A stretch of DNA of 64,000 nt, taken from the NCBI GenBank assembly GCA_947568835.1, contig OX387602.1, forward strand, positions 14,931,021 through 14,995,020, given 5' to 3'. The position numbers and the translations under genes were made by a program. Positions 22,901 to 41,999 of this stretch are shown here, one piece after another (position 1 is the first letter of the stretch; each line of letters starts with the position of its first letter). The notes under the pieces are model-generated. The model saw only the letters and a program-made list of their open reading frames with translations, searched no databases and was not told where the DNA came from. The DNA is from Protonemura montana (taxonomy: Eukaryota > Arthropoda > Insecta > Plecoptera > Nemouridae).

Positions 22901-23382
22901 GTACCAACTAACCCAATACTTTCCTTAACAATGATCAAAGATTATATTAGGTAGGTACTAGTGGGGAGAGACAAAGTGTTGATTTGGCAATACATGTTGT
23001 TAAGTACATTTCCAGCAAAGAAGTGCTAAAAGGTGAGGAGAGTAGAGTTCTTAATTATAAAATATCCAGCTCATTGCATACGTTTGCAATTTAAATCCGA
23101 TTTTACACAAGTGCTGAAATGGTTCTAACTGATATCTTTTCTTGAATTAATTATTGCCTCGTATTAAAATGACCTGTCAACATCCTGAGACCACAGGAAA
23201 GTTACATTGCTACGCATGGAAGCTGGTACAACAGAATCTAAACTTAAACCCATAACCTATAAACAAAATATTACTTTCAGTATAAAATTAATTACGGGTG
23301 AACGAAAGGTTTAAGATTTCAGTGCTTACTCCAAATCAAAATCTGCCGAAAACGGAAGTATCGGCTTCTTTGAGGAAGACAT
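19903..23382 (-). CDS. shu: Shutdown/FKBP6-type protein: inactive FKBP domain plus TPRs
   Basis: Exons in transcript order: 23382-23330, 23242-23174, 22630-22384, 22294-22036, 21844-21652, 21077-20880, 20242-20131, 19971-19903. They sum to 1200 bp, 399 codons plus stop, all phases agreeing. Residues about 125-225 form an FKBP fold; about 250-385 hold three TPRs. Active-site positions are eroded: the FKBP12 Trp59 position ('GWEEGV') is Leu in 'EFLEGLGIGI', and the Phe46 position is Cys in 'PLKCSL', while Tyr and Asp of 'PYDS' remain. Known of the family: Drosophila Shutdown and mammalian FKBP6 are HSP90 co-chaperones needed for piRNA loading and germline development. The only plain FKBP domain plus the 'ELLSTHETMVDIDP' insert points to shu rather than FKBP52. 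Catalytic inactivity is inference from residues. Confidence 0.9.
20131..20242 (-). CDS. shu: shu exon 7: TPR 3
   Basis: Reads 'WGRALAQLSHFAEARGKLTR', then 'ALKLEPGKEDILIELKK'. The acceptor has a run of T before CAG, the donor is AAAAAG|GTAAGT. The Arg of 'WGRAL' fits the TPR clamp. Confidence 0.92.
20880..21077 (-). CDS. shu: shu exon 6: TPR 1-2
   Basis: Reads 'FNKSLNLLEKCNLANEAEQT', 'LLLRLYLNLAMSYNKV', 'CRAAIRLDNKNSTALI'. Standard TPR spacing with the Asn of the HSP90 carboxylate clamp in 'YLNLAMSYNK'. Acceptor TTTCAACAG, donor ATCTG|GTAAGA. Confidence 0.92.
21652..21844 (-). CDS. shu: shu exon 5: end of FKBP fold and first TPR helix
   Basis: 'STILYEVELVDF' is the closing FKBP strand. A charged linker leads to 'KIGNEYFKKNEFREAIQ', the first TPR helix pair. 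Donor CAGCA|GTAAGA, phase 2. Confidence 0.92.
22036..22294 (-). CDS. shu: shu exon 4: FKBP domain
   Basis: Begins 'VLRKGNGMLCPENANVVVLY', then 'YLEFGQLPYDSTFSHGKPLK', ending 'AYKAFGVPPRIPE'. This is almost the whole FKBP fold, with the W-to-L change in 'FLEGLGIGI'. Donor CTGAAA|GTAAGT, phase 1. Confidence 0.92.
22384..22630 (-). CDS. shu: shu exon 3: N-terminal acidic region
   Basis: Encodes 'ELLSTHETMVDIDPLETMEM' through 'GTPGVEPFSNYVDKMKNVTI' to 'DGKVKKQ', leading into the FKBP domain. Acceptor TTTCTAG, donor AAGCAG|GTATAC. 82 full codons, phase 0 out. Confidence 0.88.
23174..23242 (-). CDS. shu: shu exon 2
   Basis: Encodes 'LDSVVPASMRSNVTFLWSQD'; donor GACAG|GTCATT. The obvious acceptor TTTATAG (exon start 23256) would create a stop when joined to exon 1. 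An AG 14 bases further on (GGTTTAAG, start 23242) restores the frame and is chosen here. A different first exon joined at 23256 in phase 0 is the alternative. Confidence 0.6.
23330..23382 (-). CDS. shu: shu exon 1 (start codon)
   Basis: ATG at 23382 begins 'MSSSKKPILPFSADFDL'; donor TTGGA|GTAAGC leaves phase 2. The ATG context (AAGAAAATG) is favourable. No other start is needed to keep the frame. Confidence 0.75.
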
Positions 23383-23685
23383 TTTCTTTTCTCCGCAAGC
23401 ACAAAATTCAGATGGCTCTTCAACGCAGGTGGCTCGTCACTTTGACTCGCTACATTTGGAGTTGCCTCAGTTTCTAACCTTATCTATGAACCACCGCCAG
23501 CTAGCGTCATACAAAAGGAGGTGCAGGGCGGTTGATCGACCAGTTCGAATCCTGCAGCGCGAAATCTGTCAACTTCAATTCAATTTTTATTGTCTCTTAC
23601 AATTGTACATTGATTGCACGGTGGTAAGGTGCCTATGATAGTGTTAATAACCTAATTAATAATTATATGAGTACTAAAATTAGGT

Positions 23686-24194
23686 TTAGAAACATCTCTT
23701 GCCTTCTATTGTTCGCCTAATGATTTTATCTTCTTCTAGTGCATTCCAGTCTCTGATTGTTCTCTTCAGTTGGGTGTATTTGCCTGTGTCATGCCTTAAA
23801 CCTCTTTACCTTTTTCCCTCAGTTTTTGCCACTGCCCTGTTGGTTTCAGTTTGTCCCCCCATTTCCCTCCATCGCCCTTTTTAAGTAGCCTTGTAATCTT
23901 CCTCCTGTTTTTTAGTGAGTCCCACCCTAGTTTACTTACCATCTCCGAGGGGCTTTCCCTAACTCTAACTGGGTCCCTTCCTATTTCATGATCCACTTTC
24001 CACCTCCCGTTCCTCCCCAGTTCCCTCCTAGCTGCTATTTGTTGCACATGCTCTATTTCCTTGATGTCTATTTCTTTGTGAGGGTCCGACACCGCAGCTC
24101 CATATTCAATGATCGGGCGTATTAACGTTTGGTAGTTCTGTCCACAGATTGAACGTTCGTCTGCTGTCCGGGGACGAAAAACAGTGTAACCCAT
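23686..24194 (-). pseudogene. Decayed 3' end of a non-LTR retrotransposon (LINE) ORF2
   Basis: Minus-strand reading 'QTLIRPIIEYGAAVSDPH', '..HVQQIAARRELG', 'SEMVSKLGWDSLKNRRKITR' matches the RT C-terminal region of Jockey/CR1-type LINEs ('TLIRPILEYGSAVWDPH', 'LGWDSLEDRR'). After a frame break near 23796 it resumes with 'QLKRTIRDWNALEEDKII' and 'RRTIEGKRCF', stop at 23688-23686. It lacks the catalytic part and is 5'-truncated, as is usual for LINE insertions. It lies just upstream of the shu start. Confidence 0.8.
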
Positions 24195-24303
24195 ACAGGT
24201 TGTTTACACCCAAGGTAAGTAGAGGTCCATACCTAGTGCTCATGGCTGGACAATGAGGTTTTTTGTCCCTCGTTTGCTCTTGTATGTATGATATATTTTT
24301 CAT

Positions 24304-27038
24304 TCTTGAAAGCTAAAAGGGATTAGAGAGGACGGGATATTTGGACGAGCGTAGCAGAGAGTCAAATTGACATACCTGGAAAAAACCCACAGTGTGAAGC
24401 TGTCATACTATAGTTTGTATTTTACTCTTTACTGACCCACTTGCATAAAATTGTCAAGATACTTCCCAAGTATCTCAACGTAGATGTGCCGAGTTTTCTA
24501 AAAACAATTGACATTTTACTATCGGTTGATACGAAATTTTAAATTTGAGCTCAACTTAAAAACTTGAATAATGCCCAAATACAAAACCAAACAGGCCAAA
24601 CTGTGGATAATTTTTAAACTTTTTGAGTAGCACTATGTCTGAAAATTATAAATCTGGAAAAGTTTGCCAGTTTTATTCACATGCTTCATTTTTGTTGTTT
24701 GATTTTTGGCTGCTTTAACACTAGATTTTACAAGGGATTGATTTATAGAACAGTCTCTTCTACAGTTCAGAATGCCTCTTGATACGCTAATCCTGCATGC
24801 ATAGCATTTGCCTTGTTTATCAAAAAAATAATTGGGTTGCTAAACGGATTGAATGCTGTCTTCGATAATTAGAATATAAGTCAACACTTGGACATTTCTC
24901 CTATTGCCTGGGTACCTATCAGATTTCTATATAATTTTTATATTCATCAATTCATAGAAAAAAATGTAGCTGTTTACTAGCTTGGGTCAGGAGTGACATG
25001 CCCATCACACCAGCCTACAAAAGAACATTGTTCAGAGCAGATGCCACTTGATTCAGCAGATCCAAACAAATTATTAGGTTATTCTCAACTGGGTTAACAG
25101 AGTAAAAACAGTTTGTGATATAATACCATACTTTTAATATGCAATTTAGCGCATTTATCATTTATATCAGTTATTGGTTACTTATTATTGCACCCTCATA
25201 AATTTCTGAGCACAATTGGTATGTTCAATCATCATAGTCAGTAATGAAAATGGATTTTGCACGGAACGCTCTTAGTACTAGCTGAAGTTCTTTTTGTATG
25301 CATGCAAACAAGAAATTTCCACTTCTAAAATAGCCAATTTTTCATGGAAACAAGATATTATTTTATGCTAAGTACACTACCAAGTATCGATGAATGGATC
25401 ATGCCACATTTAGTATTTAATTGTATCAGCATTATTTGCTTTGTCACCCAACCATTCATGAGCTCACACAAGTCACAACTTAAAACGACCCTGCAAGCAA
25501 TACGTCTAACATAACAGAGTCATACTTAATACTTCTAGAATATTGTTATTTACTTTTATATACTTATTCACAAAGGAACGGAATAGTACCATGTATTTAC
25601 AGATCGTGGAACATCCACGGGCTAAAGGAAAAATAGGATGCTACTTTGAATGAAAAGTGTGTACGAATGAAAACTCTACAAAAAGTTGCTGATGCAAACA
25701 CAACTATTTAACTAACAGTTTGTGGGATCACCAGGCTTCCTACAAAACACATGTACACTATTTTCACCGATGCGGCAGAAACGAACAGCCAGATCTCTTG
25801 CGCATCATCGCACTTCCGTTTACCGATAAAAGATCACAGACACCACAGGAAAATCATTAAAATTAAAACATTGACACTTCACCACGACAGTGGAAAGGTA
25901 TGCTTGGAATATGGGATGCCTAGTATGCTCTATTTTGATAAAAACAAGTGTTTTGTTGTTATGGTTTTGGTTTGAACCAGAAACATTAGCTGTGTGTTTC
26001 TTTTAAATGGTGATATAAATGTCCAGCACTTTGCTGTCAATGAACAAATAAAATGGAACTTTGCCAATCTTTTGGCCACTTTAAACAATAACAAACCAAC
26101 AGATTTGTACAGAACAAACACATTAACAAGGAGATAGGTATTGATAATATTGTCAATTGCAATCAATGCAATGATCATCTGATCCATTGATTCTTAATGT
26201 ACATTCCACAACTCATGGATAAGACCTTTTCAATCTGGTATCCAGAGCAAGTGTTAAACCCTTTCGAAAATGGCAATTGGCTATTCAACTGAAATGTCAA
26301 ATCCAGACAACTTGCCCCTATTTATTATTATTTCAGCAACCATACTTTTGTTGGCAGAATTCAGGTCAGTTTATTTTCCTTTTTTAAAACGGCACATTGA
26401 TGCCGGTTTTTTCCTCTCTATAAGAGTATAACAGACTGCTTAGTGATCATTTTTTTACTTGATAGTTGCAGATGTGAGTAGTGCATACATTGGCTTTTTT
26501 GTCACATTTTGCAATCTTTTTCTTGAATCATTCAGTATATTAAAGCTTCTGATGGGATAACTTACAATATTACTTAAAAAATGTAGTTGATGTCTTGTGG
26601 CCAAGTAGTTCCGTGTAGTCTATACGAACTTGGATCCTCTATTAATATAGGTAACCACTTTTTCCCATATTTTGTCTTCACGGCCTGGCCTATCCACAAT
26701 TAAACTACAGAACTCTGGTCGACAGTTTTTAAGTACAGCATAGGTACTGTATGGCAATCATTTTTATGAAATATCTGTATCAGCATAAATGGAAAACTAT
26801 AAGGTATTTTGTTTGTACTAGTTCCAGTTAATCGTTGAGGTTGCCAAAGATAACAAATCTGCGAGTAGACTTTCATCAAACACTTTGCATTTATCAGATG
26901 ATCCTGCGACAACAGAACCTTCGCCCTCTCGTGGCGGCACTCAGAGATGTCATCGTAGACGTTAACAACACTGAATTCACGTGGAGATCCACTAACCACC
27001 GTTTAGTATCAAAATTAACACGGATCCAGAGCAAATGT
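24304..27038. other. Gene-free interval between JNK and shu
   Basis: AT-rich DNA with short open frames only. Should hold the JNK 3' UTR (right part) and perhaps the shu promoter (left part). A weak tRNA-like stretch (GTGGCCAAGTAGTT, then ACTTGGATCC) is near 26598-26637. No other feature recognised. Confidence 0.4.
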
Positions 27039-34826
<7,788 letters not shown>

Positions 34827-34848
34827 CTATCGCGCTTTCACCTCACTG

Positions 34849-35861
34849 TCTGCAATAGAAGCCACACATTGCGATGTTTGTTCCGTAATATTGCAAAGAG
34901 ATTGGAGAAAAGTTTTCCCTTTCTCTTCGATGTCATTAAGAAGATGCCAATGTCCCTTCACTTAGGGTTGTGGAGAATTAGAAAGGGAACAAGCACTAAT
35001 GTGTCAATAAATATTATGTATTATCCCATTTATACGATAAGATCCCAATCGGTGGATTAGAATTTGCTGCATTGAAATCTGTCCTGTAGGCTGTGGTATG
35101 GTTATCAAAACAGGGTTTAGAATTTCATAGCAAGGATTGAAACCCAAACCTAATCCATCTGTGGCTGGGAACATGCATACCAATGTCTCACTTGGACATT
35201 GGTTTTCTTTATTTTCCAAATTATAATACAGTGTGAACACAAGTACAACACTCGTCATTCTTTACTTGGTGCTTTCAAATTTTACCGAACATACAAATAA
35301 TATTTCCGTGAAGTAAGATTCCGTGAATTCCTTAGGCAATCCTCTTTTAGTTCTACTGAATTGTGGCCAATTACAAATGAAATTGAATTTAAAGCGGTGG
35401 GCTGCAAATTGAATTTGCAGAAAACCAATCGCAAAAGAGTTGCTTCCACCATAGGTAGCTTCTTCAGCTTGTCAAATATTGGCCACAATATTAAGTAAAT
35501 AAATGTAATGAGAAACTAACAAATAAATAATAAAAATAAGATTTCTGCTTCATCTCTATAAAATATATTTCCAGCGGGATTGGAGGTGGCACTGAAAAAT
35601 GTCCATGACACTGATTTTAGAATACCTGGAATGATATCTGTTCCACTAGAGACATGATTTTTAAACTTGGTTTCTGTGTCTCCACATGGGTTTCCTTTCT
35701 ACTGTCACAAAATAAAAGCAGCACTATCTTATCCGATTGAAACTCTCTGTGCCACTGGGATCAGAGAACTTTGAAATTCTCCCATTGAAATGTAAACGAA
35801 TGAAGTCAGCTCGATGAAATGACCTTTACAGTATACACCCTCAGTCAACATTGGGCCATGT
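34849..35861. other. Intron right of bsk exon 1a (5' UTR intron)
   Basis: The acceptor at 34851-34850 implies that sequence to the right is intron up to an unlocated 5' UTR exon. No coding sequence seen. Confidence 0.45.
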
Positions 35862-35885
35862 GGGGGGGGGGGGGGGGGGGGGGGG
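35862..35885. repeat. Poly-G tract of 24 bases
   Basis: Uninterrupted G run seen directly. Length may be inexact because such runs sequence poorly. Confidence 0.9.
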
Positions 35886-36002
35886 CAAATGTTCTGGCTT
35901 GACATGGATAGATAGTGGTTTCCAAAGTCATTCTGAAGTGTGCCACATTGGGTTGTATGATATTGATTTATGAAATGATATTGGGTTTTACAAATGAAAA
36001 AA

Positions 36003-36072
36003 ATAGATGGATCGATTGTTGGATCAAAATATCGATTGTTGGATCAAAATACCGACTGCGATCGATCGATGT
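36003..36072. repeat. Short tandem repeat with ATCGAT motifs
   Basis: ATCGATTGTTGGATCAAAAT occurs twice in tandem, followed by GCGATCGATCGATG. ATCGAT-type motifs also cluster in the GPCR intron at 3516-3551. Confidence 0.7.
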
Positions 36073-37399
36073 TTGTTCACTGTAAACATTAAAGAAAAGT
36101 CTTCAACTAGACAAAACTCGGCGAAAATGTTTTGAAAAATAATTTTAAATGCTTTGCGATTTAGAAAGAAGCTCAAGTTCCTCTAATAGAGTGTGTTAAG
36201 CATTCATATTTCTACGAAACTTTTCTTAAATTTTGTCAATCCATATCATGGATCAAACTCTGCAGTCGGCATAGGAGAAAGTCTCCACGTGGTGACGAAT
36301 GAAATGACCATTCAACACACTCCATCATTCACTATCACGGAGCATCCCAACATACGGGATCACATTCCCTTTCCACTTTCCAAGCAAATATTTGCCTACA
36401 GGCCAACCAGCCAAACAAATATCTTGTCCGTGACCTAGGTCAGTACTGCATGCGACTGCGGGAACCTTAGTTTCCTAAAGCCAGCTCCTAAGTATTGGCA
36501 GGTGAATGTAGATTATCTTGGTAGAGACAGCAGCTCTATCGTAGACTGTAGGTCGATAAATAGGACTATCAATGTCACCTGTTGCCAGTAGCCAATCCAG
36601 GTGACTTTAAGGGGTGCTCTGCTAGCGGTGACAAGGCCCTTTACCCGTCTCGTTTGATCTCACCAGCCAAGGTTACAATACTAAGTCAACATGAGTTTCG
36701 TGTCATGTGGAGTGGGCAAATCGGAAAGTGTAAAAAGCTGATTGTCATGTGTAAAAGAATTCGTGGAGCTTTGTCTGTGTAAAATATGAAACCAGCTGGC
36801 CTACGCAAATTCGTTTCCGATTGACATTGATTTTAAATTAAACTGATTCGCATAAAAAGGGGTAACTTGGATAAAATAGAATTACATAATGCAAACGATG
36901 TCAGTGGGAAAAACATCGGTTTGGTCGGTAATTTGGGTCGCAAAAATACGAGCACGGAATTTTCATCTGAAGAAAAACACTCGCTGGCAACGCACGCGAA
37001 CGAAGTGCAATCATCTACACCGGGGGGAAAAAAACACCAAATGTGCGTGAAAATTGCGACATGGCGTCATATGTGCCGGGTCACTAGACGCCAATTTTCG
37101 GTGTCCCTGCCTGTTTTTTTTTTATTAAATTTTCCATTATTCACGTGGTAAATTGCCTAATTTAATGGATCACTTCATAACGAAAAGAAGATTACTATAA
37201 TAACAGTTAGGTAATTCGAGTAAACACCGTCGATGTTTGCCAGTCACAACTCCGGGGGCGGTTTATTATATAAGAGATGTTGCAGCGGACGCAGAGCGTG
37301 GTCTGGTCTTCTTCGAAAACAACCCTTCCTTAGCAAAAAGCTATGAATTAAACAAAGTTTTCCGAGCAAAAGAAACGATAAAATCAATTACAACACCAT

Positions 37400-37660
37400 T
37401 TACAAAATGTGCCAGCAAAGCCTTGTCGCGCGACTCGGAAAGATTGATAATCTCAGGCAATTAAATTAATTTTCCGATCTGAGCACGGCCGATCCGTGGC
37501 GTCATACAAAGCCGGCGGTGGCGTGGAAATGGATCGAAACGATCGGAGGCGGAGGAAGCGAACGAGCGAGTTATCCTGCCAGTCGTCATCTCTGTGCGTT
37601 TGCACCGCCTTGGCCGCACATCAAACGGGACGCCGTGCAAGATGAATTATGTAGGCCAAG
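37400..37660. promoter_or_regulatory. CpG-containing GC-richer patch, possible promoter or enhancer
   Basis: A block with words such as GCCGGCGGTGGCGTGG and GATCGGAGGCGGAGG stands out from the AT-rich surroundings. No core promoter could be fixed. It could host the bsk upstream exon; inference only. Confidence 0.25.
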
Positions 37661-38924
37661 CAAACATTCACAACACAAAGTCGACAGATGATAATGAATT
37701 AGGGTTGTATTGTTCTTTGACAATCCACAAAAGTGGTCATCAGTCGAAAAGCAACTCTCGGATGAAATAAAATGCCAGCTCGCAATGGATATGTAGCCCG
37801 TGGAAGTGCTGTCGTTGCATTTCGTACAATAACATTATTTAGGGTGCTAGGAGCGGTCCATGGATTAAAATTACCATATTGCCATCTTGCTAAACGAAAT
37901 ATCACTTTCCTCACATTTTGAATGTCGAAAATGTAATAAACTATTTGCATCTCTCAATTGTCTTTGAGCGCGGCTACGTGTACGTAGAAGGGAATAAATA
38001 AGGAAGCTAGAAGATGATATTTATGTGACTATACGAAGTTTAAATTAAGTACGCTTACACAATTGTGACAAGGGTCTCAATTAATATTTAATAAAAAAGA
38101 AAACAAATGTCTTTTTTTCTCCACAGCGAGTGAGTGAATCAAGTGGATTCAAAGACAAATTAGTTTACTATCTGGTGACGTTGTATTAATGATGGCTGGC
38201 TTGTTTGTCACAGTCACAACTGAAGATCTGGAGGCCGACCAAAGACTCGACACCGCAGGTGATTATTTACTCGGGGCAGCTCTCAGCAAAACAACAGGCC
38301 ATGCAATGTTTTGACAAGTTCATTCTTCCCGCTGAAAATCGAGTGTCCCATACAATAGCTGCACCTTCCCAATATATCTCCACGATGATACACGAGGCTC
38401 ACAAATTACAGAGAGACAAGTGCAATGCACTGTTTGTCTGCAAAGTGTAATTGTCGCACTTGTTCAGTATTGCAGCCAAGACTACTTGGCGATGCCAAAA
38501 AACATATTTCGCTAAAGTGTAAATCTGAAAAGTGTTACGCTTACCATAAGACGCCCATTGCTTATAGGTCTGGGACGCAAACAGAGACCTGTAAAGCAAA
38601 AAGAGAAATAGCGTTACAAAACGATGTTCGCATGCTGCGTTGTTATTAAATCACTTTGCACACTATCTCGCTCAAAGAGTCGATAAATATTTATGTACAT
38701 AAGCGAAGAAAATACAAAATAAAAATTCGCATTTTGTTTCGCAGGTCGAACGTCCAAAAAGTTGGGACACAGACGGTTTAAAGTGTGCTCCCAAGTTTCG
38801 ACAAGTCGAGAAGGTTTTCCAGACACACGGGAAAAACTTTTAATTAAATTTGTGCTAGTGTTCCGCGCACCCTTGCAGTCAGTCTAACACGCATCGCGCG
38901 ACAAGCACGATCATCACCTCTTCG

Positions 38925-39215
38925 CCACAGGCGTCGGCGTCGAAATGTCTCCCCCACGTGTGACAGCACACGTCGATTACGTTCGCGCAAAGGACCTACA
39001 TTCCACGCTCGGTGGCAGCGTCGGCGTCGGCGTCGGCGTCGGCGTCGAAGATATGTTACCAGTGTTATTAATGCTAACCGGAACGCAGGCTGTATATTGC
39101 ATCATAGCTGCCAGTTGACGAGTCTTGTCTAAATTTAGGAGAGACGCTACTTAGCGGCTCTCGGGGCGTCTGTAAAGGTGCGGCAGAGGTATGCCGGCGT
39201 CGGCGTCGCGACGCT
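38925..39215. repeat. (CGGCGT)n hexanucleotide repeats in a CpG-rich patch
   Basis: Five tandem copies of GTCGGC-type units at about 39018-39046, with shorter echoes at about 38934 and 39190. Flanking DNA to 39260 is GC-rich. Confidence 0.75.
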
Positions 39216-41172
39216 GGGACATTCCACACGACACTTTACACGCGTTGCTGACGTCAGAGCGGCTAGGCGAAATGATCGCGAGCGTTGGAATCGAGTAGCA
39301 AACTTTTGTGTGGAGAAGGATGGTACTCGATCTTTTATTTACTAACATCGGTCAATTGGGAGATGCGAGATGGTTTTTCTAATTTTAGGCTGACTGTGAT
39401 CTGACATTTGGCGATGGATGGAGATGCATTCGCAGTCGACCGGCGTTGAGGGATTAGGTCGTAAAACAATTGTGAAACTCTCGTTATTTGCATTCCAAGA
39501 TTGATTACTTAGCACGTGGCCCAGGACCGTACAGTAACGCAAAAAAACAAGCACTCCTAGTACTGAGGATAAAATTTTAGTGAATACTGTTCTGCCTCCT
39601 GACAACGCTCGGGGGTAGACAACATCCTGATTTTTTTAAGCATTTTTTGGATATTTTTGACGGTCTGTTGACGGTTTTTGTAGCCTAAAGCACAATTCTT
39701 TCACTGTCTTGCAGTTACAGTTACACACACTTTTACAATTTCGCAGCTAAAGTTAGATAGCATACCGATAGCTATCTTATTCGTTCGAATAACAATTTCA
39801 AGTTCAAATCACTGGAGCAGATTATCCAGGAATCAAATTTTGCACGAAGTTTCCTCATATCTGTCAGAACCAAATCTCATTATGTGATCCAGCTTTGACC
39901 CAATCAAATGTAATCAGGACGAGCACTCGGGCAGAAACAGGATAAAGACATGTCGAGAGTTGTAAGAGTCCACGTCTGAAACTGTCGGGCGGGCGGTGGC
40001 GAAGTTTGGCAGATGACAGCAGCTGATAAGGGAACTAGTGACGGAATGCTCGCTATGCGGGGCAATCGGTGCTCTGCGCACGACGGCGGGTAGGCGACAC
40101 GTTTAAATTTAGACAGACACCTCGCGGCTGCCGATCATAATTTGCCATTTAGCCCCAACTTGCTGCGAGCTGCGAGACAGGCATTGGCAAAGTTTGCAAG
40201 GGTAGGTCGGGTAGCAGTGTTCAATATTTAATGAAACGCAGAGAAATTTTGGAATTCCATAGAATGCGTCGCAAATTTATGCATGGAAGAATTAGCACCG
40301 CACATTTTGCTGATTGGTTAAATTAAAATTATGGAAATGGAGATCATGCTCAAATGTTGTTACACAAATTAATTAAATACCAATCCATGCTACGGCGTCA
40401 ATGTGGTATCCATTGCAACTAAATGCATCGCCATGGATAAATCAACCGCTAATGACAGGCCATCGTCCACGTTCGACCGCGATCGCATAGTTAGATCGAA
40501 AATCAAATAGTGGGTTGCCCTATCTGATGGTCCGTGCACGGTGAAATCCTTTGACACCAAGTTATCACCGGCTGCCTACTAAATCTGTGCACTCCCCAGC
40601 AGACCTGCCACTACAGCTACCCATCCGTATAGCAGCGGAATTATATTATGAGTAAGTTAATACCTACAAACATATTACTGAGGGGCTAGGGGTCTCTAAT
40701 GGGGTCTCTCCACTTAGGTGTCTGACTCGCCAGATAGATTAGTTGAAAAGTTAAATTCAGTGAACAGCACACCCCAGGGTCACCGGGGGTGTGGGTGGTG
40801 CTGGGAGGAAGATAATCAAGCACTGCAGACTTGCACATAGCATTGTAAAACTAAGACTTGAAACAAGTCACATGTGGCAATCGCGAATGTGACGAACATG
40901 GCTTAATCAGCGCAGAAGCTCTGCAGACGTATGAAATCATCGCTCGCGATGTCCGGTCGAAATACAATTGTAACAAATTTGCAAACTTTTTTTTTTATCA
41001 AATTTATCATCCGCAAGAGGAGAGTTTTAATGGTGTTAGGACCGATGGGCGATTATGGTTTAATGATGCAAATTTATTAAAAGCTTACGCCGCCGCGCGA
41101 GAAACGGATGAGATTCAGAATATAATTCCAGATTAAAAGTGCGCGCCAAGTTAGTAGATAAATTCGTTTCGA

Positions 41173-41196
41173 CCCCCCCCCCCCCCCCCCCCCCCC
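41173..41196. repeat. Poly-C tract of 24 bases
   Basis: Uninterrupted C run, the same apparent length as the poly-G tract at 35862. A third C run (13 bases) is at 54586-54598. Confidence 0.9.
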
Positions 41197-41999
41197 ATCT
41201 TTCCAAAGGGGTACGCGCGCACATAGCATATCATGAAAGCTGAAAGTTTCTCGGCGCAATGACGCTGAAGGGGTTTATATTGAGGTGAAGAAAGTTTTTA
41301 ATTAGTTCTCTAGCCCAGCGCTAGCGACCGTTATATATATAATACAATATTATAAAATAACATTGCATCGCACATATACATCATTCTAGATGAAATTCAA
41401 CCTGGCATTGTCTCTTGACGACGCTGATGAATGTAACCTCGTCATCTGGGGAACGAACCGCGAGCTTTAGCGTGTGCAAGCAGACAAGATTACGCTCCGT
41501 AGTTCGGGTGGTAACATGTACGGGTTAGCATCTAGTTAAGTGTAATAAATGAATAATGCTGTAAGCCACGTGAGCTGTTGTTGGTTATTTTGTGTAATAC
41601 GGGAGAGCTTTGCGTCAAACACCCCAAATATCCGATAGTCAGGAAGGAATTACTCCAGTTTCGAAATGGACGTCCAGAGAAACACGATTAGATCAATTTA
41701 TCGGCCAGGAATCAATATCAATATAATTGAATGTCAAATACTGGTCACGGAATAACTAATCGGGTGGCCATGCCGTGATTAAGCGGGGTGGTTTAGGGGA
41801 GGGAGGGCTGAGGATTGGTTGGTCTGATTGGACATGTGGGATGAATGGCCCACGATAGGGCAATAACATGAACATCGCAGAGATGGGGTAAAAGATAACC
41901 CAGTTTTCCGACTTTTCCTGCAAGCTTTATGGACGTGGCATGCTGCATAAGCAAAAAGTATGCGGGACTCGCTGCGGCACCGGCTATCCAAGCATTGTT

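Noticed and set aside
23490-23565. tRNA-like B-box (AGTTCGAATCC) near the shu start
   Set aside because: No A-box at the right distance and no arm pairing found.
36003-36045. CRISPR-like direct repeat
   Set aside because: Only two units with no spacers, in a eukaryotic genome; a simple tandem duplication.
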